In this document: piece after piece, positions 1 through 12,888 of the stretch
How positions within the stretch are numbered: the stretch's first letter is position 1
Layout: the number at the start of each line of letters is the position of its first letter
The notes under the pieces: generated by a model
The model's database searches: none
What the model was told of the DNA's origin: nothing
The model's input: only the letters and a program-made list of their open reading frames with translations
Assembly: GCA_021442155.1 (NCBI GenBank)
Contig: CM038221.1
Span: 78,818,494-78,882,493, forward strand
From: Cymbidium sinense
Lineage: Eukaryota > Streptophyta > Magnoliopsida > Asparagales > Orchidaceae
DNA: 64,000 bases
Direction: 5' to 3'
Translations under genes and position numbers: made by a program

Positions 1-3000
1 TAGTGGTGAGCCAGTGCAAATCATGTGCATGCTATCATCCATCCATGATGCAAATTGAGGTATACCCCCTCAATTTGAACACAATTTCGCACACACTTGC
101 ATCATGAGCCCTCCTAAGCCATTTTCAAAATCCCATAGAGTGATTCCAAGCCTTCCCGAGCACTCCAAAATCTGGATTTCCCATTCCCATGCAAAAGCCA
201 AAATAGGGGAGGATAATCTCGAGTAATACTCCCTCGTTTCACAATCAAACCCAAATTCTTCTTAGCCACACCATCACCATATCCTATCGAAGCCAACTGA
301 ACCAATTCCCAAACTTCCAAGCCATGGGAGGAGTGAGTTCAATTGGAGTCGAGCCCCTTGCATGTATGGATTGGTTGACTGAGCTTTCCACACCAAATCA
401 AGCTCTCGCCTCAACTAAGCTACCTCCGGCACCCTGGACATTAGCTCCAGTGAGGTAATTTCACAAACCGAGCCTTGTATAGAAAAGTGGGTTGGTTCTT
501 TATAAAGTAAATTCAAATTTCATGAAAAATTGACTGTTGGATGTGTGCATCTCCCTTCCCCAAAGGTATGGAAGGAATTTGGAGACAATCTGAGCTTGGC
601 TGAGCTCGATCTAATGAGGAAAGATGCATGACATCTATCTTTCATCGCTCATGAATGTGATAGATCATGAGTCATCCATCCCATGTGATTGGGATGAACG
701 ACTCTCATCAAATCTCACTATAGAGCCTTCGACTACTTTCCAAAACCGCGGATCGAATCGTGGTCATCCGATCTTAGGTCAACTAGAGCGAGTTCTTGTC
801 GAGAGTCGATGTGGATGTGACTACATTAATCTTGTTGCGCCACAGCATGTGTCGACAAGATTAAGGCTTTAATTAGGATTAATTAATTTATTTGTAATTC
901 TAAAAATTCCTAAAATCATAACTAATTGTAAAAAATCCAAAAAAAAATATAAACTTAGGCTCATTTGGAAGATATTTAAGAGTAGAATCTAGGAAAATTA
1001 TCATTAACTGATTTTGAGTAGTGATTTTGACTTAATTAGGGTTCTATCCAAATTCTATTTAGCTTAATTACACTTTAATTAAGCACTCAATTAATCTCAA
1101 ATTTTATGTGGATGTTTAAGGGGATGACCTCTGCCACCCCTATTTTTCTAGGATTTTATTGATTGCTTAATTAAGAAAATCACTTGATTAAGCTCTAATC
1201 ACTCTCTTAATCCAATTAATCATAATTAATGAATGAACAGTAACTTGATTAATCATTCAAACATAATTATCTTTATTGAATAGTAAGATAACTTAAGGGA
1301 TGTGATTGGGAGGCTTTTCCTAATTCATTTCCTAAGTTTTCTTTACCTTTAAAAATAAAATTAATTAATGGTTAATGGAAATGATTAATTGATTAATTAA
1401 GTGATTAATCTTCAAAATAAATAAATCAAAATCTAATTGAATGTTTAAAATGATTTAGGGATTATTATTGGGGCATTGCCCTTGAGCCCTTCCCCTAAAT
1501 TAATTTCATCATTCAAATTAAAACATAACCAAAGTGTTTAATCAATTAAATAAAGACTTAATAAAATTAAAATTAAGAATCAATTCATCCACACCTAAGT
1601 AACCTTTACTTGATTTTGGGTAGCTTCTTAGGTGTTCAATAACCCAATGTGAGAGATAATGAAATTATGGTTGGCTCACATGTGTGAGAAAATCATAAAA
1701 GTAATTAAGTGAGATCCCTTAAGCTTAATTAACTATTAATCATAAGCCAATTGCATTAGGCCCCTTACTTTTCTTAGGAGCATTGCAAATTTAATTTTCC
1801 TATGGTTGCATATCATATTGGCTTATTATTAATGAGTTAATTAACTTAAGGTGATATAGGCCAAGGTTAATTAATTCACTGAATTCATACCTTAACCTAA
1901 TTAAAAAATAAAATCAACTTAAATATTCTTCATTAAACCAAATTACATCACATATGGGGAATTGGGCTAGGATCAACAAACCTCTCTCATATTTCCTAAA
2001 TCAAGTCAAACTCAAAGTTAAAAATTCTTTTAAAGAATTTTGATTTATTTTAAACAACCTTATTTAATATGATTATCCTTAGGAATTAATTGGGGTGAAT
2101 GAAATCATGTGCTTGCATTCCTTTATTTCTTTCCAATCATGTTAAATATTTCTTGCCATATGAAATCAAGCATTCATTTCTTTTAAAATTAATTAAATTA
2201 AATGTTTTCTTTTATGTCAAATTGCATATGTTGACTTAAATTAAAATATGTGCGGCTATTATCACTATTACATCAAAATCTATTTCCAAAACCTATAAAT
2301 CAATTATTATAAATGAAGTAATGATAATTACAAATAACTATAAGCTTGCATGTGATGATAGTATAAGATGTGTAATATGAAGATCTCTTTCCCTCTCTTA
2401 ACATGGATTCACATAGAATTTGCAAGTGTATAGTTCATTTGAAAAGAACACAAAATTTGCCTAAATATATTCCTATGCATCTTCATATTAAGACTTAGGA
2501 AGAATCTCATATCACATGTGTAAATTACCTAATCAAATCAAACATAATTTCTTGCATGATTCCCTATTCATGTGGTTCTCATTGTACATTCATATGTATT
2601 TGAGAAAAGTGGTATATTAGTCTGGACATCTCAGGGCTATGAGGCTTTAAGTAGCCCTAAGTAGGTCTTGTACCTTATGCTCCTAGTGTAGTAAACAATG
2701 GCATCGTACTTACTTAAAACTCTTATACATATGCATGTATGATGCTTTACAGGTGTAGCAAGATTTACTTTCTTTCTCTTTTAATGTAATTTTTGCATTA
2801 GGATTAAGATAAGTATTATGGGGGATTAGGATGAACATTGGTTATAAGATCAAGTCTTATACACCATGTGATGTCTTTGGAGCAAACAGCATCCCAATCA
2901 AGCCAAAAGAAAGAAAGAAATGGAGCAAATCAAAAATGATGAAATGAAAGATGAAGAGTGAAGAATGGAGGATGAAGAATGAATACCACCATAACACTTA

Positions 3001-4270
3001 TCATTTTATAATTATAATTATTATTTTATTATACCGAGATGTATAAGGGTAAAGCTCAGTTATCCACATTTCTTTCGATCTGTAAGGCGGTATCCGACTG
3101 CATCGGCCTCTTATTCTTTTGCGATAGCTTTATAGAATTATTTGATGTTCTATTTAGCTTGTGCATTAGAAATAGCATGTCTTTTCATTATTTCTTTATG
3201 ATTTGTGATTGTTTTGTGGCATGGATGCGATTAGGCTCTTAGGATGAAAAATAAATTTTCTACCCCACTAACAGATCATAACTAAAATTTTAAAATAACT
3301 CATATTCTCATATAAAAACCTAGGAATTAAATCGAGATAATAAAAATATTTAGCAACCCCTTAGCTGTATGATTGTATGTTGAATATCATGCATATCATA
3401 TTCTTCCACTCTTGTTAAGAGAGGGCTTCCATCTATGCCAGAGAATAAAGCTTAACCTATAAGAGCCTTTGCTGAAAAGATACCTCTTTTTCTTTTAGAT
3501 TTGGCCCATAATCAATTTTTCATACATTTAAGCATAAAAAATCATATAGCCTGTGCCAAAATAAAAAGTCCAAAAATTAAATAAAACTTGACAAAATTTG
3601 TATTAGATTTAAGTCATTATTCATGCTCTTCATGATCTAGTCTCTTAGGAGCGGGTTTAAGGACTTAGTTTCTTCAAAATAAATAACAGCTTAGCCATCT
3701 TGCAAAGCATATGACTTTCGTACATGGATTTAAAGCGTAGGAGGAGTTACTGGCTACCACTCCAGGCGGTAATAAATCCAGCAGTTGGGTGGTTTACTCT
3801 CTCTTATAGAGGTAAATCATATACCCACTTTCGCCTTAGATTTAGGTCATATTTTAGCCCTCACCAAAGCTCCCTAGATTTAGGATCTGAGGTTGTTGTT
3901 TCCCTTTACGGGCTACAAGCATAAATCCTCACCTCTTAGGTATTTTCATAATCTTGTGTTGTGGAATTATAAGTCCTAGATTTCTAATAAAATTTCAACT
4001 CAAATAAATGAATCTTCTCAAATTCAAATACTTAAAGCCCAGTCCATAAGATAGATTAGAGTGCTCGCTAGGTTTTCTAGTATCATGAGCACTCCTTACT
4101 CATCTTCTTTGGTTTTGATAATAACTCTTCCCTTTTGATCTCTCTCACTTGATTTTCTAAAATATAACCAATTTACTGATAGTCCTATTTTTGAATTCAT
4201 TGGAGACAACAATCACCTACTTTAATCAAGAGTATTCTTAAAGGATTCATTTCCCTTAAGATGTAATTAA

Positions 4271-4292
4271 CTATGGAGGCTTGCCTCCATAG
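4271..4292. repeat. hairpin 1 in repeat copy A
   Basis: Two perfect 10-base arms (CTATGGAGGC and GCCTCCATAG) are separated by 2 bases. The equivalent place in copy C (18068-18090) also folds although its sequence differs. Confidence 0.7.
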
Positions 4293-4433
4293 GGAACTTA
4301 ACGAACCCGGTTTAAATAAACCCTGCTTTACTTTTCCATGTAAAGTGGGGGAAAGATCTATAGTATATTCAAAGACCCATCATGCCTTAGGAATCCTTAT
4401 TAGGTGATTAAGTCCATTATAGGGCAGTGACTT

Positions 4434-4449
4434 CTATCTCTCGAGATAG
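4434..4449. repeat. hairpin 2 in repeat copy A
   Basis: The arms CTATCTC and GAGATAG surround a 2-base loop. Copy C has CTATCTT and AAGGTAG at 18203-18218, preserving pairing. Confidence 0.65.
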
Positions 4450-5472
4450 TACACTATTTTTTAATGTCATACCCGATCACCTTAATAAGTACATCCTCAG
4501 ATCTGCATGGTGTCCCCTCATATATACACACAAAATGCATAAACCAAAAATAAACACCACCTCACTGCTCATTCTAAACCCCATAGAACTACTCCTAATT
4601 ATATTACAAAAATTACATATTTATAGAAAATGAAATCTAACTACACCTGTAAAATAGATGTTAGCTAAATAAATATATAAGATAAGTAATTGTATTTCAC
4701 ATGTTTAGGCTTAGCACCATACACTTGGGTAACCAAGCTCAGCTGTCCTAATTGTATTATTCTTAGGGGCATAAATAGCACCTACAAGAACATTTATATT
4801 TACTTATTATTATGATGGCCCCATTAGCACAATCCCAAACATGAAATATCATTAGGCTATTAGAGACCTAATATCTAGTCTACACACAAACAATCTTAAC
4901 ATCCAGTCTAAACATTACATCATAAAATAAAATATAACACCATAATATACACCAGCCTAACATAAGGCTAGAATTGGTGACTTAGCATTCTAATGTGTGT
5001 GCTAAGTTTAGTATGGTGTGTCTTAACTAAGCTTTAAGAGTATAATAATCTAAAGTTTAGAATTATTTAAGTTAAATATTAGGGGAGGTTTCACTTCAAA
5101 TTTTTGAATGAATTAATTAATTTTAATTTACACTTTCTTATTTCATTTAATCCCTACTTAACATCTAATCATTATGAAGAGAAAAAAAGGGGTTTGACCC
5201 CCTTCATCATTACCCTAAGTTATTTTCTAAAGGTATACTATTATGATTTTAGTTTCTTTAGTGATTCATTTATTAAATATTTTTATTATTAAGCCTAAGT
5301 TTGTGTTAGTTTTAAAGAATCTTATTCAAACATACAAGGCATCTAGGATTAATAAAATTGAAGCACTATCACATGAATAACATTCCACTACTTCTTTCCA
5401 TCATCAATAGCATACACTTCTTCATTTTTTTTTATTGTTCATGATATTTGATTTAATAGACATATTTGCATG

Positions 5473-5602
<130 letters not shown>

Positions 5603-5699
5603 TTTCCACACTTGGTGATAATTAATGCATAAATTTTAGTAGAAAAGAAAGATTCTATTTCATAGTTAAGAATATGAAGACATGTATTAGAGATTTAAG

Positions 5700-6075
5700 T
5701 AAGTACGTGTCATTGTTAAATTAGAGAGTGAGATTATCTATGACCTCCTTGGAGATACTTAAAGCCTTATATTCTTGGAATGTCCAGTATATATACTTGT
5801 GAGCTTAAATACGTGTAAACATATACACAAGAATAGAAATGAAAATCATGCAAAGGTTATATAAAAGCAAATATTTTGTTCATGCAATGTAAAGTTTTAT
5901 CCTAAATTCTAGCACATTCATACACATGAATAAAATTAAGCAAGTATGTGACATTGTTAAATGAGGGAAGTGACATTATCTAAGACCTCCTTGGGGTTAC
6001 ATAAAGCCTCATGTTCCCAAGATGTCCAAACTATATACTTTCCAACTCCAAACATATGTAAACATACACATGAAC
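5700..6075. repeat. imperfect tandem duplication inside copy B
   Basis: Two diverged direct copies of a unit of somewhat over 200 bp start near 5700 and 5935. Each contains a GACATTGTTAAAT-like word (CATTGTTAAAT in both), then GACCTCCTTGG, then a short run ending in GTAAACATA. The (AT)61 tract lies just to the left. Confidence 0.75.
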
Positions 6076-8149
6076 CATAAAAACAAAATAATAATCCTTT
6101 ACTATCTCTAAATTTTAACTAAATGTAAACTTTATTGAACATTTATAGCCAACATTAGCTTAGATTTTACATCAATGCTTATAGTTTTGAAAGTAATTTA
6201 GGATTTATTAGTGATAATAGCCACACCATATAATAATATTTATCCAACACATGCAACTTAAATGCAACCATATTCTTTTGATTCTCTCTTTTTTTAAGAG
6301 AAAACATGAACATGTGAAACAGAAGGCATGCCCATTGATAATAATTAAAAAAAGTAATTAAACATTTTCACATAACATATTTAATTACATTAAGTCCTAA
6401 AACAATCAAGCCAAATAAATACTCCTTAAGACTAATAAAAATTCTTATAAGATTCAATTTTGATGTTTGAATTGTTAAAACCTAAAGAGGAGAGATGATA
6501 CTTGGTATTTACCCCATCCCATATTGGTGATTTGATATATTTAAAGAAAGCAATTAAAAGAATTTTATGGATTGATTAGGTTCAAGCCATTAAGCACATC
6601 AACTTAATTACCCTTCCTTAAACTTCTTTTTATTTAATTAACTACTTGATCATGAGCCTTCAATGATATGCTTTGAGGAAAGTAAAATTTGCAATGCACC
6701 TAAAGGAATCTAATGCAATTAGGCTCATGCATAAGAGTTAGTTAGATTATAGAAGGAAAGAATCTAATTTAAGTACTCTTATGATTTTCTCATACCAATG
6801 GGTTAATCATAATTTCTTTAATGACTTCATGTTATTAAACACATAAAGGAAAATCAATGGATTATGTTTGAATTATCTAAACCAATCATTAATTTTATTT
6901 TATTTCTATTTTATCATTAATTTTCTTAATTAAAACCTAATTATTACATATGTAAATAAACCCTCTTAAGGAAATACATTTGGGAAAATAATTAGGAAAG
7001 GGGTCCTAACTACTCCTCACTATTCCCACTATTCATAATAATTAATTATCATTAATTACTTAATTTTCACTTTTCATCAATTTTAATAATTATTTAATTA
7101 ATTAAAGAGAGTAATTAGGATTGAAATTCCAAATTCTTTAAATTACATGATAAATAATTCCAAAAAAATTATGGGAGTTAGAGGACATCCCATGGAATCA
7201 TCTCACCAAATTTGAAATTAATTAACCAAAGTTATTTGGTCTTAATTAAGATAATTACCCTAAACTTTAAATCTTAAGTAAGCATTGTTCACTGAACATA
7301 AATTAAAGATTTTATTTTTCTTAAATTCTCCTCTATCTAATCTTTCTAAATTGACTTTATTTGCATTTTTTGGATTTTTTTATAATTAGTTATGATTTTT
7401 TGAAGTTCTGGCCATTTAATCATATTTTAAAGACTAATTGACCTTTTAAACCGTCAGTGCCATGCAGACACTGAGGTGGCAGTGCTTTTCACGTGGCATC
7501 ACGTATTGGTTACTTAAATCGTTCGATGCGTGACTTTGCTGGTTTGTCTTGACACCGAGACGGACACCGATTAATCGCATAATTTTAAAGGTGTTAAATC
7601 AAAATTTATAACATGATTAATCACGACTGTTAATTCTAATCACGTGGAATAGACAGTCGGTGATCCGTCATCCCACAAGCGCTAGAAGACAGACACTTTT
7701 TGCCTTACCACTTGATCTGAGCTCGCTAAAGCTCATTCGATAATGAAATTGACTTTAAAATGATTAGGGAGTAAATCTAGGAAGATCCTATGGTGGAGAT
7801 CGTACAAAAATATGATTCACTTCAAAAGAGATGAAGCCCTGTTGAGAGAACATAAGCTATCTCCCTGCCAATCACCTTGTGAACCAAATGCTGCCACAAA
7901 GCTTATTGGAGTTGGTCTTGAGATATCTTTCAGTGGTCGAATCGCTTGGAAAATTCATTTTGGTTCATCAAAGTGAGGTGAAGATGTGGGAAGAGTTAAT
8001 TTGGTTTTGGTGGAGATTTAGGAAACTTGAACGGATAGAGATCTCAAGTTTGATTGGGAGCTAGTCTCATCAACGATGGAACACATGAGGAGCTAGGGAG
8101 GAGGTATAAGACTATGTGAAATTCTCTAGGAAAGGTGTATGCTTAATTT

Positions 8150-9650
8150 TACTCCATGGGAAAGAGTATACTCTCCTCCCCAACTGAACCAAGGGCTAGG
8201 ATTGGTTTAGTCTTTAGCAGCTATTTGGCCGGGGTAGGTGGCAGAGATGTGTGATTGAGGTGGTGAGGGTGAAAGGTCAAGGAGTGGGTTGGCATGAGGT
8301 GTACACTCTCCGTTAGGTGAACCAATGGGTTTCCATGGGTGAACTCACTCTCTCTTGGCCAAAGGCTGAGCAACAGCTTATGCGTTAGGTGTTAGTAGAA
8401 CTTGTCCAAGAAGAGCCAAAGGTGGCTACCATGGGGTAAGGGAGTGGAGAACCCATCCAAATGGGGATTTATCCTATTTGGGTGGCTTGGTTCAATCGGT
8501 TTGACCCAAACTAGGTTCACCATGGGTTGGGCTCACTTAGGTAGGCCATGGTGACTCAAGGATGAGTCATGTCAAGTTTGGTTGGGTTTGGGCTTGGTTT
8601 AATTATGTTTGGCTCAATTTGACTCATATGGGTCAAATGGGTTTAATTAGGCTAAGTTGAGAAATTTGACCAAATTGGGTGAAAATGATGATTTCGGTGA
8701 GTTCAATTGGCCATCTGGAGTGAATGAGTGTGATTAGTATGATTCAATTTGGGTTAGATTTGAGTTTGGCTCATATGGTTCAATTTAGGTCAAATGGGTC
8801 ATGTTGACCAATTTGGTCAAATTGGCCAAATTGGCTTGAGCATGGGTTAAGTCTATGTTCAATTAATCATTGGTGATTGAGTGGAATAGTTGATTTAAAT
8901 TAATTTGGATTATGGAGTTAATTGATAAGTGGTCAAATTGGGTTAGGTCGGCCAAATTGGATCCAATTGAAGGTTGGATTATGTTTTTATTTTGAATTAG
9001 TGATTGGTTGGAAGCATTGGTTTCAATCAATTTGGTTTAGGATTTGATTTGGTTTAATTTGACTCTTTAGGCCAAATTGGATCAATTTGGGTCAAAGAGT
9101 TCAATTGGTTTGATTAGGTTCAATTGATTATAGTGGAGTGTTCAATAATGATTTATAATCATCAATGAAGGGATTGGATGGTTTGATTTGATCTAATGTG
9201 GGTTTCATTGGAGTTTGGTTCAATTACCCCTTTTATGTCGCTTTGGGTCAAGTGACTTGGTCAAACCAACTTGGACCAATTAGGGTTATGGATGGTTGGG
9301 ATGTGTTCAATGATAAATTTGAGGTTGATTGGTAGCTTTGATTGCAATTGATTTTGGTTTAGTTAGGTTTTGGCTCATTTGAACCCTTTCAGTCAAATGG
9401 GCTAATTTGGGTTGGCCAAATTCTTTTTGTTCAACTAGCTTGATTGCAAATGTTGGAGTGGCTTGAAATGATCTAATGAATAATTGAAACAATTGAGAAA
9501 ATCAAATTAGATTTAGTTGGCTTGAATGGGTTTAAATTGAGTCATAGAATTATGTTGTATTAACTTGGGTTATGGTCCAAGTTAATTTGGCTTGGAGCTT
9601 GAATTAGAAAACCAAATTAAATTAAGATTTATTGAATTGGTTTGAGGTTA
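8150..9650. repeat. degenerate internal repeats of ligands CAATTTGG / GGTCAAAT words
   Basis: This 1.5-kb stretch repeats short words such as GGTTCAATT, CCAAATTGG, GGGTCAAATGGG and TTTGACTC in no strict period. It looks like an old, scrambled tandem array. Similar composition occurs at 19.5-20.5 kb in the same orientation and at 24.0-24.8 kb in the opposite one. There are no coding features. Confidence 0.55.
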
Positions 9651-9899
9651 ATTTAGCTCCATCTTAAGTTTGGATGAGTGAATAGGTATAATTCTTGGTC
9701 TTGGCCATGGGATAGGTGAAACCTATTTGTCCTAAGGTAGACTCTAAGCTTAGGGTTATGCCTTCTATGTCTCTAAGCTTAAGTTTATCATCCCCTTAAT
9801 CACTAGAAGTGTCCTAGCACTAAGGAAATCTAAGTGTTTAGAAGGTTCCTAGATCTAAGATGGGGAGGATTAATCCTCACTCCAAAAGTGAGGTCAATA

Positions 9900-11661
9900 A
9901 ACATGCATTAGAATTGCTAGGAGCATTGAAGCTTCCCTAAATATTAAAATGTATGAATTCAAAGTGTTAAGTACTTTTTATACAACCTGAAAGATAAGGA
10001 GACCAAGTATGTTTTCTTAAAGGAAAAAGCATTACAAATCATTTTTTTAGGATGATCACATCAAGATCATAGATATAAATGAATTTTTAACAATATTCAG
10101 ATTGGTGTCTAAAAGCTAGTGCCAAATGTGAAAAGATGGTTTTACATCACTATAGAAACATAGGTTGATGTATATAGTAAAGGCCATTCCACAATCACCC
10201 ACACCAATCATTCTTTTCATGTTAAGGTCCTAAAATATGCATCGATCGGAGAAAAAGTTTACAAAATAATTGAGTGATTTAGTGATTTGAGAAAGATTTA
10301 AAAAATTAAATTTAAAAGATGATGCCACTAAGATGTTTTCAAGATGTAGAGTAGGGTTGATGGAAGATGCTCCAATTTTTGATATTGGTGCAGTCTAACC
10401 ATTAACGAGCTGGACATTAGATTGAGAGGTATTACAAGAAGTGGAATTGAAAATTTTGGATGTGCATGGAGTACATATAATTTGTGGCACAACTATCAAT
10501 GATCTAGACAACATTGTATACAGTGTTTGTAGCACTACCTATGAAGTTGGTTATAGGTTCTACTATACTTTATTTTAAAATATGCAGTATTTATTTGAGT
10601 TATTCCTGAGTAATTGAGGGTGGAGATTGTTGTTTAGGGTTTTTTTTGTTGGTATACAGTTAAGAATCTTTAGTAATGACTATTTCACTAGATTGATTTG
10701 TCCATCATATAAAGTGTCATCATTACGTTGTGGAAGGTATCAATGTTTTTTGTAGTAAGTGTTAATTGTGTAACATTAAAGTCCACAATGGTTACACTAA
10801 GGCCTTTTTTTTTATGTCCAGTGGATGATTGGTATGTTTATTGGAAGCTCTCTCTACCTCATCATCTCTATAGGCTTTTGAGTTTTGATGATTTCCATTA
10901 TGGGAGGCAACTAAAGAAGAGGCTTCATTTAGTGCATTTGATGATATATAGAGAATTCATTGCTTTCCCTCTTGTAACAACAATGAGTATATTCTATTTA
11001 GAGCTGGTAGAGGTTCTTTCAATAATATTTGACTATGCAAGATAGCATAGCTTTCATTATGTCTAAGTAAGAATTATGTGGCATGATCTTGTTGGAAAAT
11101 ATTAGAGATGAACTTGGCTACTCCACAAGAGCAATTTGGGGTGGTGAGGTAAGTGTCCAACTCACCCCATAGAATTTTTAAGTGAGTGTAATAAGCTAAA
11201 ATAGATAGCACTTTTTGTGTGAGATTTGAAATCACCTTTTTAATGCATATATCTTGGGGTAGTTAGTTTGAGAAAAGCATTCAAGAAGGTCATTCCACAC
11301 TTCTTGAGTAGAATTATCATACATGATGCTAGTGGTGAGATTAGGGACCATGGAGTGAATAAGCCACAAGGTAACATATCATTTTTCTAAATCTATTGTT
11401 TGTAAGTGACTACGGTAAGATCGGAGTGAGGAATGGATCCATCAATAAAACCAAGCTTGTTTTTGGCTTTTAATGCCATGCGCATAAATCTAAATTAGGT
11501 GTTGAAATTGTATACATTAAGAGAAGGTGAAAATAATATAGCTATGGGGTTATCAGAAGAGTTGAGCATGAGGGGATTTAAGAATGGGTCTAATGGTTGT
11601 GTAGGGAGGATAGATGTAAATGTAAAAGAGGCCATGAAAGTTTAACCTGGCTTTGATACTA
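9900..11661 (-). pseudogene. decayed Ty1/copia gag-pol: Gag, zinc knuckle, protease, GAG-pre-integrase, start of integrase
   Basis: Read on the minus strand from an ATG at 11635, the Gag starts MASFTFTSILPTQPLDPF and continues through RMALKAKNKLGFIDGSI (typical copia Gag, with TAG where Trp is expected just before) to ALNRIYSLLLQEGKQ. A degenerate zinc knuckle follows at about 10720-10800 (CNHCGL, then YTINT and KKH). The protease start at about 10490 reads IDSCATNYM for the usual DSGATDHM. Near 10150 a GAG-pre-integrase block reads VKPSFHIWH, and near 9930 the integrase start reads HFEFIHFNI. There are many stops and shifts. The element is cut at 9899, where repeat copy B begins. Confidence 0.8.
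11650..11661 (-). other. copia primer-binding site
   Basis: The minus strand reads TAGTATCAAAGC directly after an LTR-terminal CA. This differs only slightly from TGGTATCAGAGC, the initiator-tRNA-Met primer site of plant copia elements. It lies 15 nt upstream of the Gag ATG. Confidence 0.75.
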
Positions 11662-12560
11662 TGTAAGGAAACACAAGTTAATGTAATATTATATATATAT
11701 ATTCATGATTGTATTTTTGTGATGGCTATTTATTTCTTTCCACATCTACTTGATACTATTTTAATCATGTTTTATGTATTTCATTTTTCTCGCAAATCAG
11801 CTTGTATATATATATAGTATCAAGTAGATGTGGAAAGAAATAAATAGCCATCACAAAAATACAATAATGAATATTTTATTGATCAATCAAAATATTAGGA
11901 AAATAATATGAGCCTTAGTAAATAAAAGGCCCATATTTGATGGTGATTTTTTTATTGTCTAACTATCAAAAAATATTTGTTGCATTTCATATTTCTTAGG
12001 ATTACAACACTAATAATCTAAATGACTTAAAAATCTCTTTAATTGAATAATGTTTTAGTAATTCCTCAACTTATCTTCTATTCTTAGAATAATTAGTATG
12101 GATGATCTTATAGTGAGAAAGTTATTTACATTAATAATATAAATGGGACAATTAACTTTAGTCCTCCTTAAATACTGAAGTCTCAAATTATCCTAACCCA
12201 TTAGGTTAGATTTAGTGAAACTCTAGAAGTAATTAAATTAAGAAAATCACTTGTAAATCAACTCTATCTAGTAAGTTTAATTCTAACTATCCCTTGGGTA
12301 AACCTCTTTTACTACGTAAGCTTAGTTATTCTCTCATGGATGTAAGCATTAAATTCATAATCAAACTTAAGAATTTGATTTATGGTTGAATCAAAAGTAT
12401 ACACCTTTACTTACCCTATATAATTAATTCCATAAGCAATAGTGAAGGTTGAAATCAAATAAATTATACTCTAGACTACTGTGAAAGTTTGATGAACGTA
12501 TGTCTTAAGTCTAACACATGCGTGAAATCAATAAATATAAACATACTAGATTTTATAACA
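11662..12560 (-). repeat. 5' LTR of the decayed copia element
   Basis: The sequence begins with TG (plus strand) directly outside the primer-binding site. The part from about 11890 to 12420 is clearly homologous, in the same orientation, to 23420-23950. Its outer edge is uncertain; AT-rich sequence without landmarks follows up to copy C at 12889. A near-perfect inverted repeat (11701-11872) lies near the inner end. Confidence 0.65.
11701..11872. repeat. 58-bp inverted repeat with 56-bp spacer
   Basis: Positions 11701-11758 are the reverse complement of 11815-11872 with a single mismatch (at 11707). The arms contain ordinary mixed sequence (GATGGCTATTTATTTC and its complement), not simple repeat. 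The spacer 11759-11814 starts TTTTAATC and ends in a short TA run. Confidence 0.97.
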
Positions 12561-12888
12561 AGGTTTTTTATTTTAATAAATTTTACTAAATATAATAATT
12601 TAAATAGGATGTATTAAAATATTTAAGTGAAAATTGTATAGTATAATAGAATTGTTATAATTTACAAATCAAAATATATAATTATTAAAATTAATGAAAT
12701 TTTGTGATAATTTTAAAATTATTTATGTATTTTTCTTTACTAATTTCATACAATGATATATTTAGTAGAGTTTTAATTTTTAATTTATTTAATATATTTT
12801 AGTGATTAAATGGAAAATAGATATTTTTATTATACCAAATAGTAAAACTTTCTAAATAAATTCTACTAAATAATATTATATTATAAAT
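12561..12888. other. AT-rich stretch, no recognisable feature
   Basis: This is very AT-rich sequence with short homopolymers between the copia LTR and repeat copy C. No ORF, repeat end or RNA gene is apparent. Confidence 0.6.

Larger units (their letters stand above)
1..4519 (+). repeat. long non-coding repeat family, copy A (cut by the left edge)
   Basis: Blocks of this stretch recur in the same order in copy C: around 620-950, 3620-3830, 4040-4140 and 4250-4519 match roughly 13840-14050, 17420-17620, 17840-17960 and 18050-18288. The first 2.7 kb also match copy B in inverted orientation. Many substitutions and small indels separate the copies. No long ORF or retroelement protein is visible; the 40-80 aa frames are chance. 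It ends at CCCCTCA, which may be a terminus. Whether it is a long LTR or a non-autonomous element is unknown. Confidence 0.7.

Noticed and set aside
10728..11045. 105-aa plus-strand frame
   Set aside because: It lies antisense to the decayed copia Gag, whose motifs read on the minus strand, so it is a shadow.
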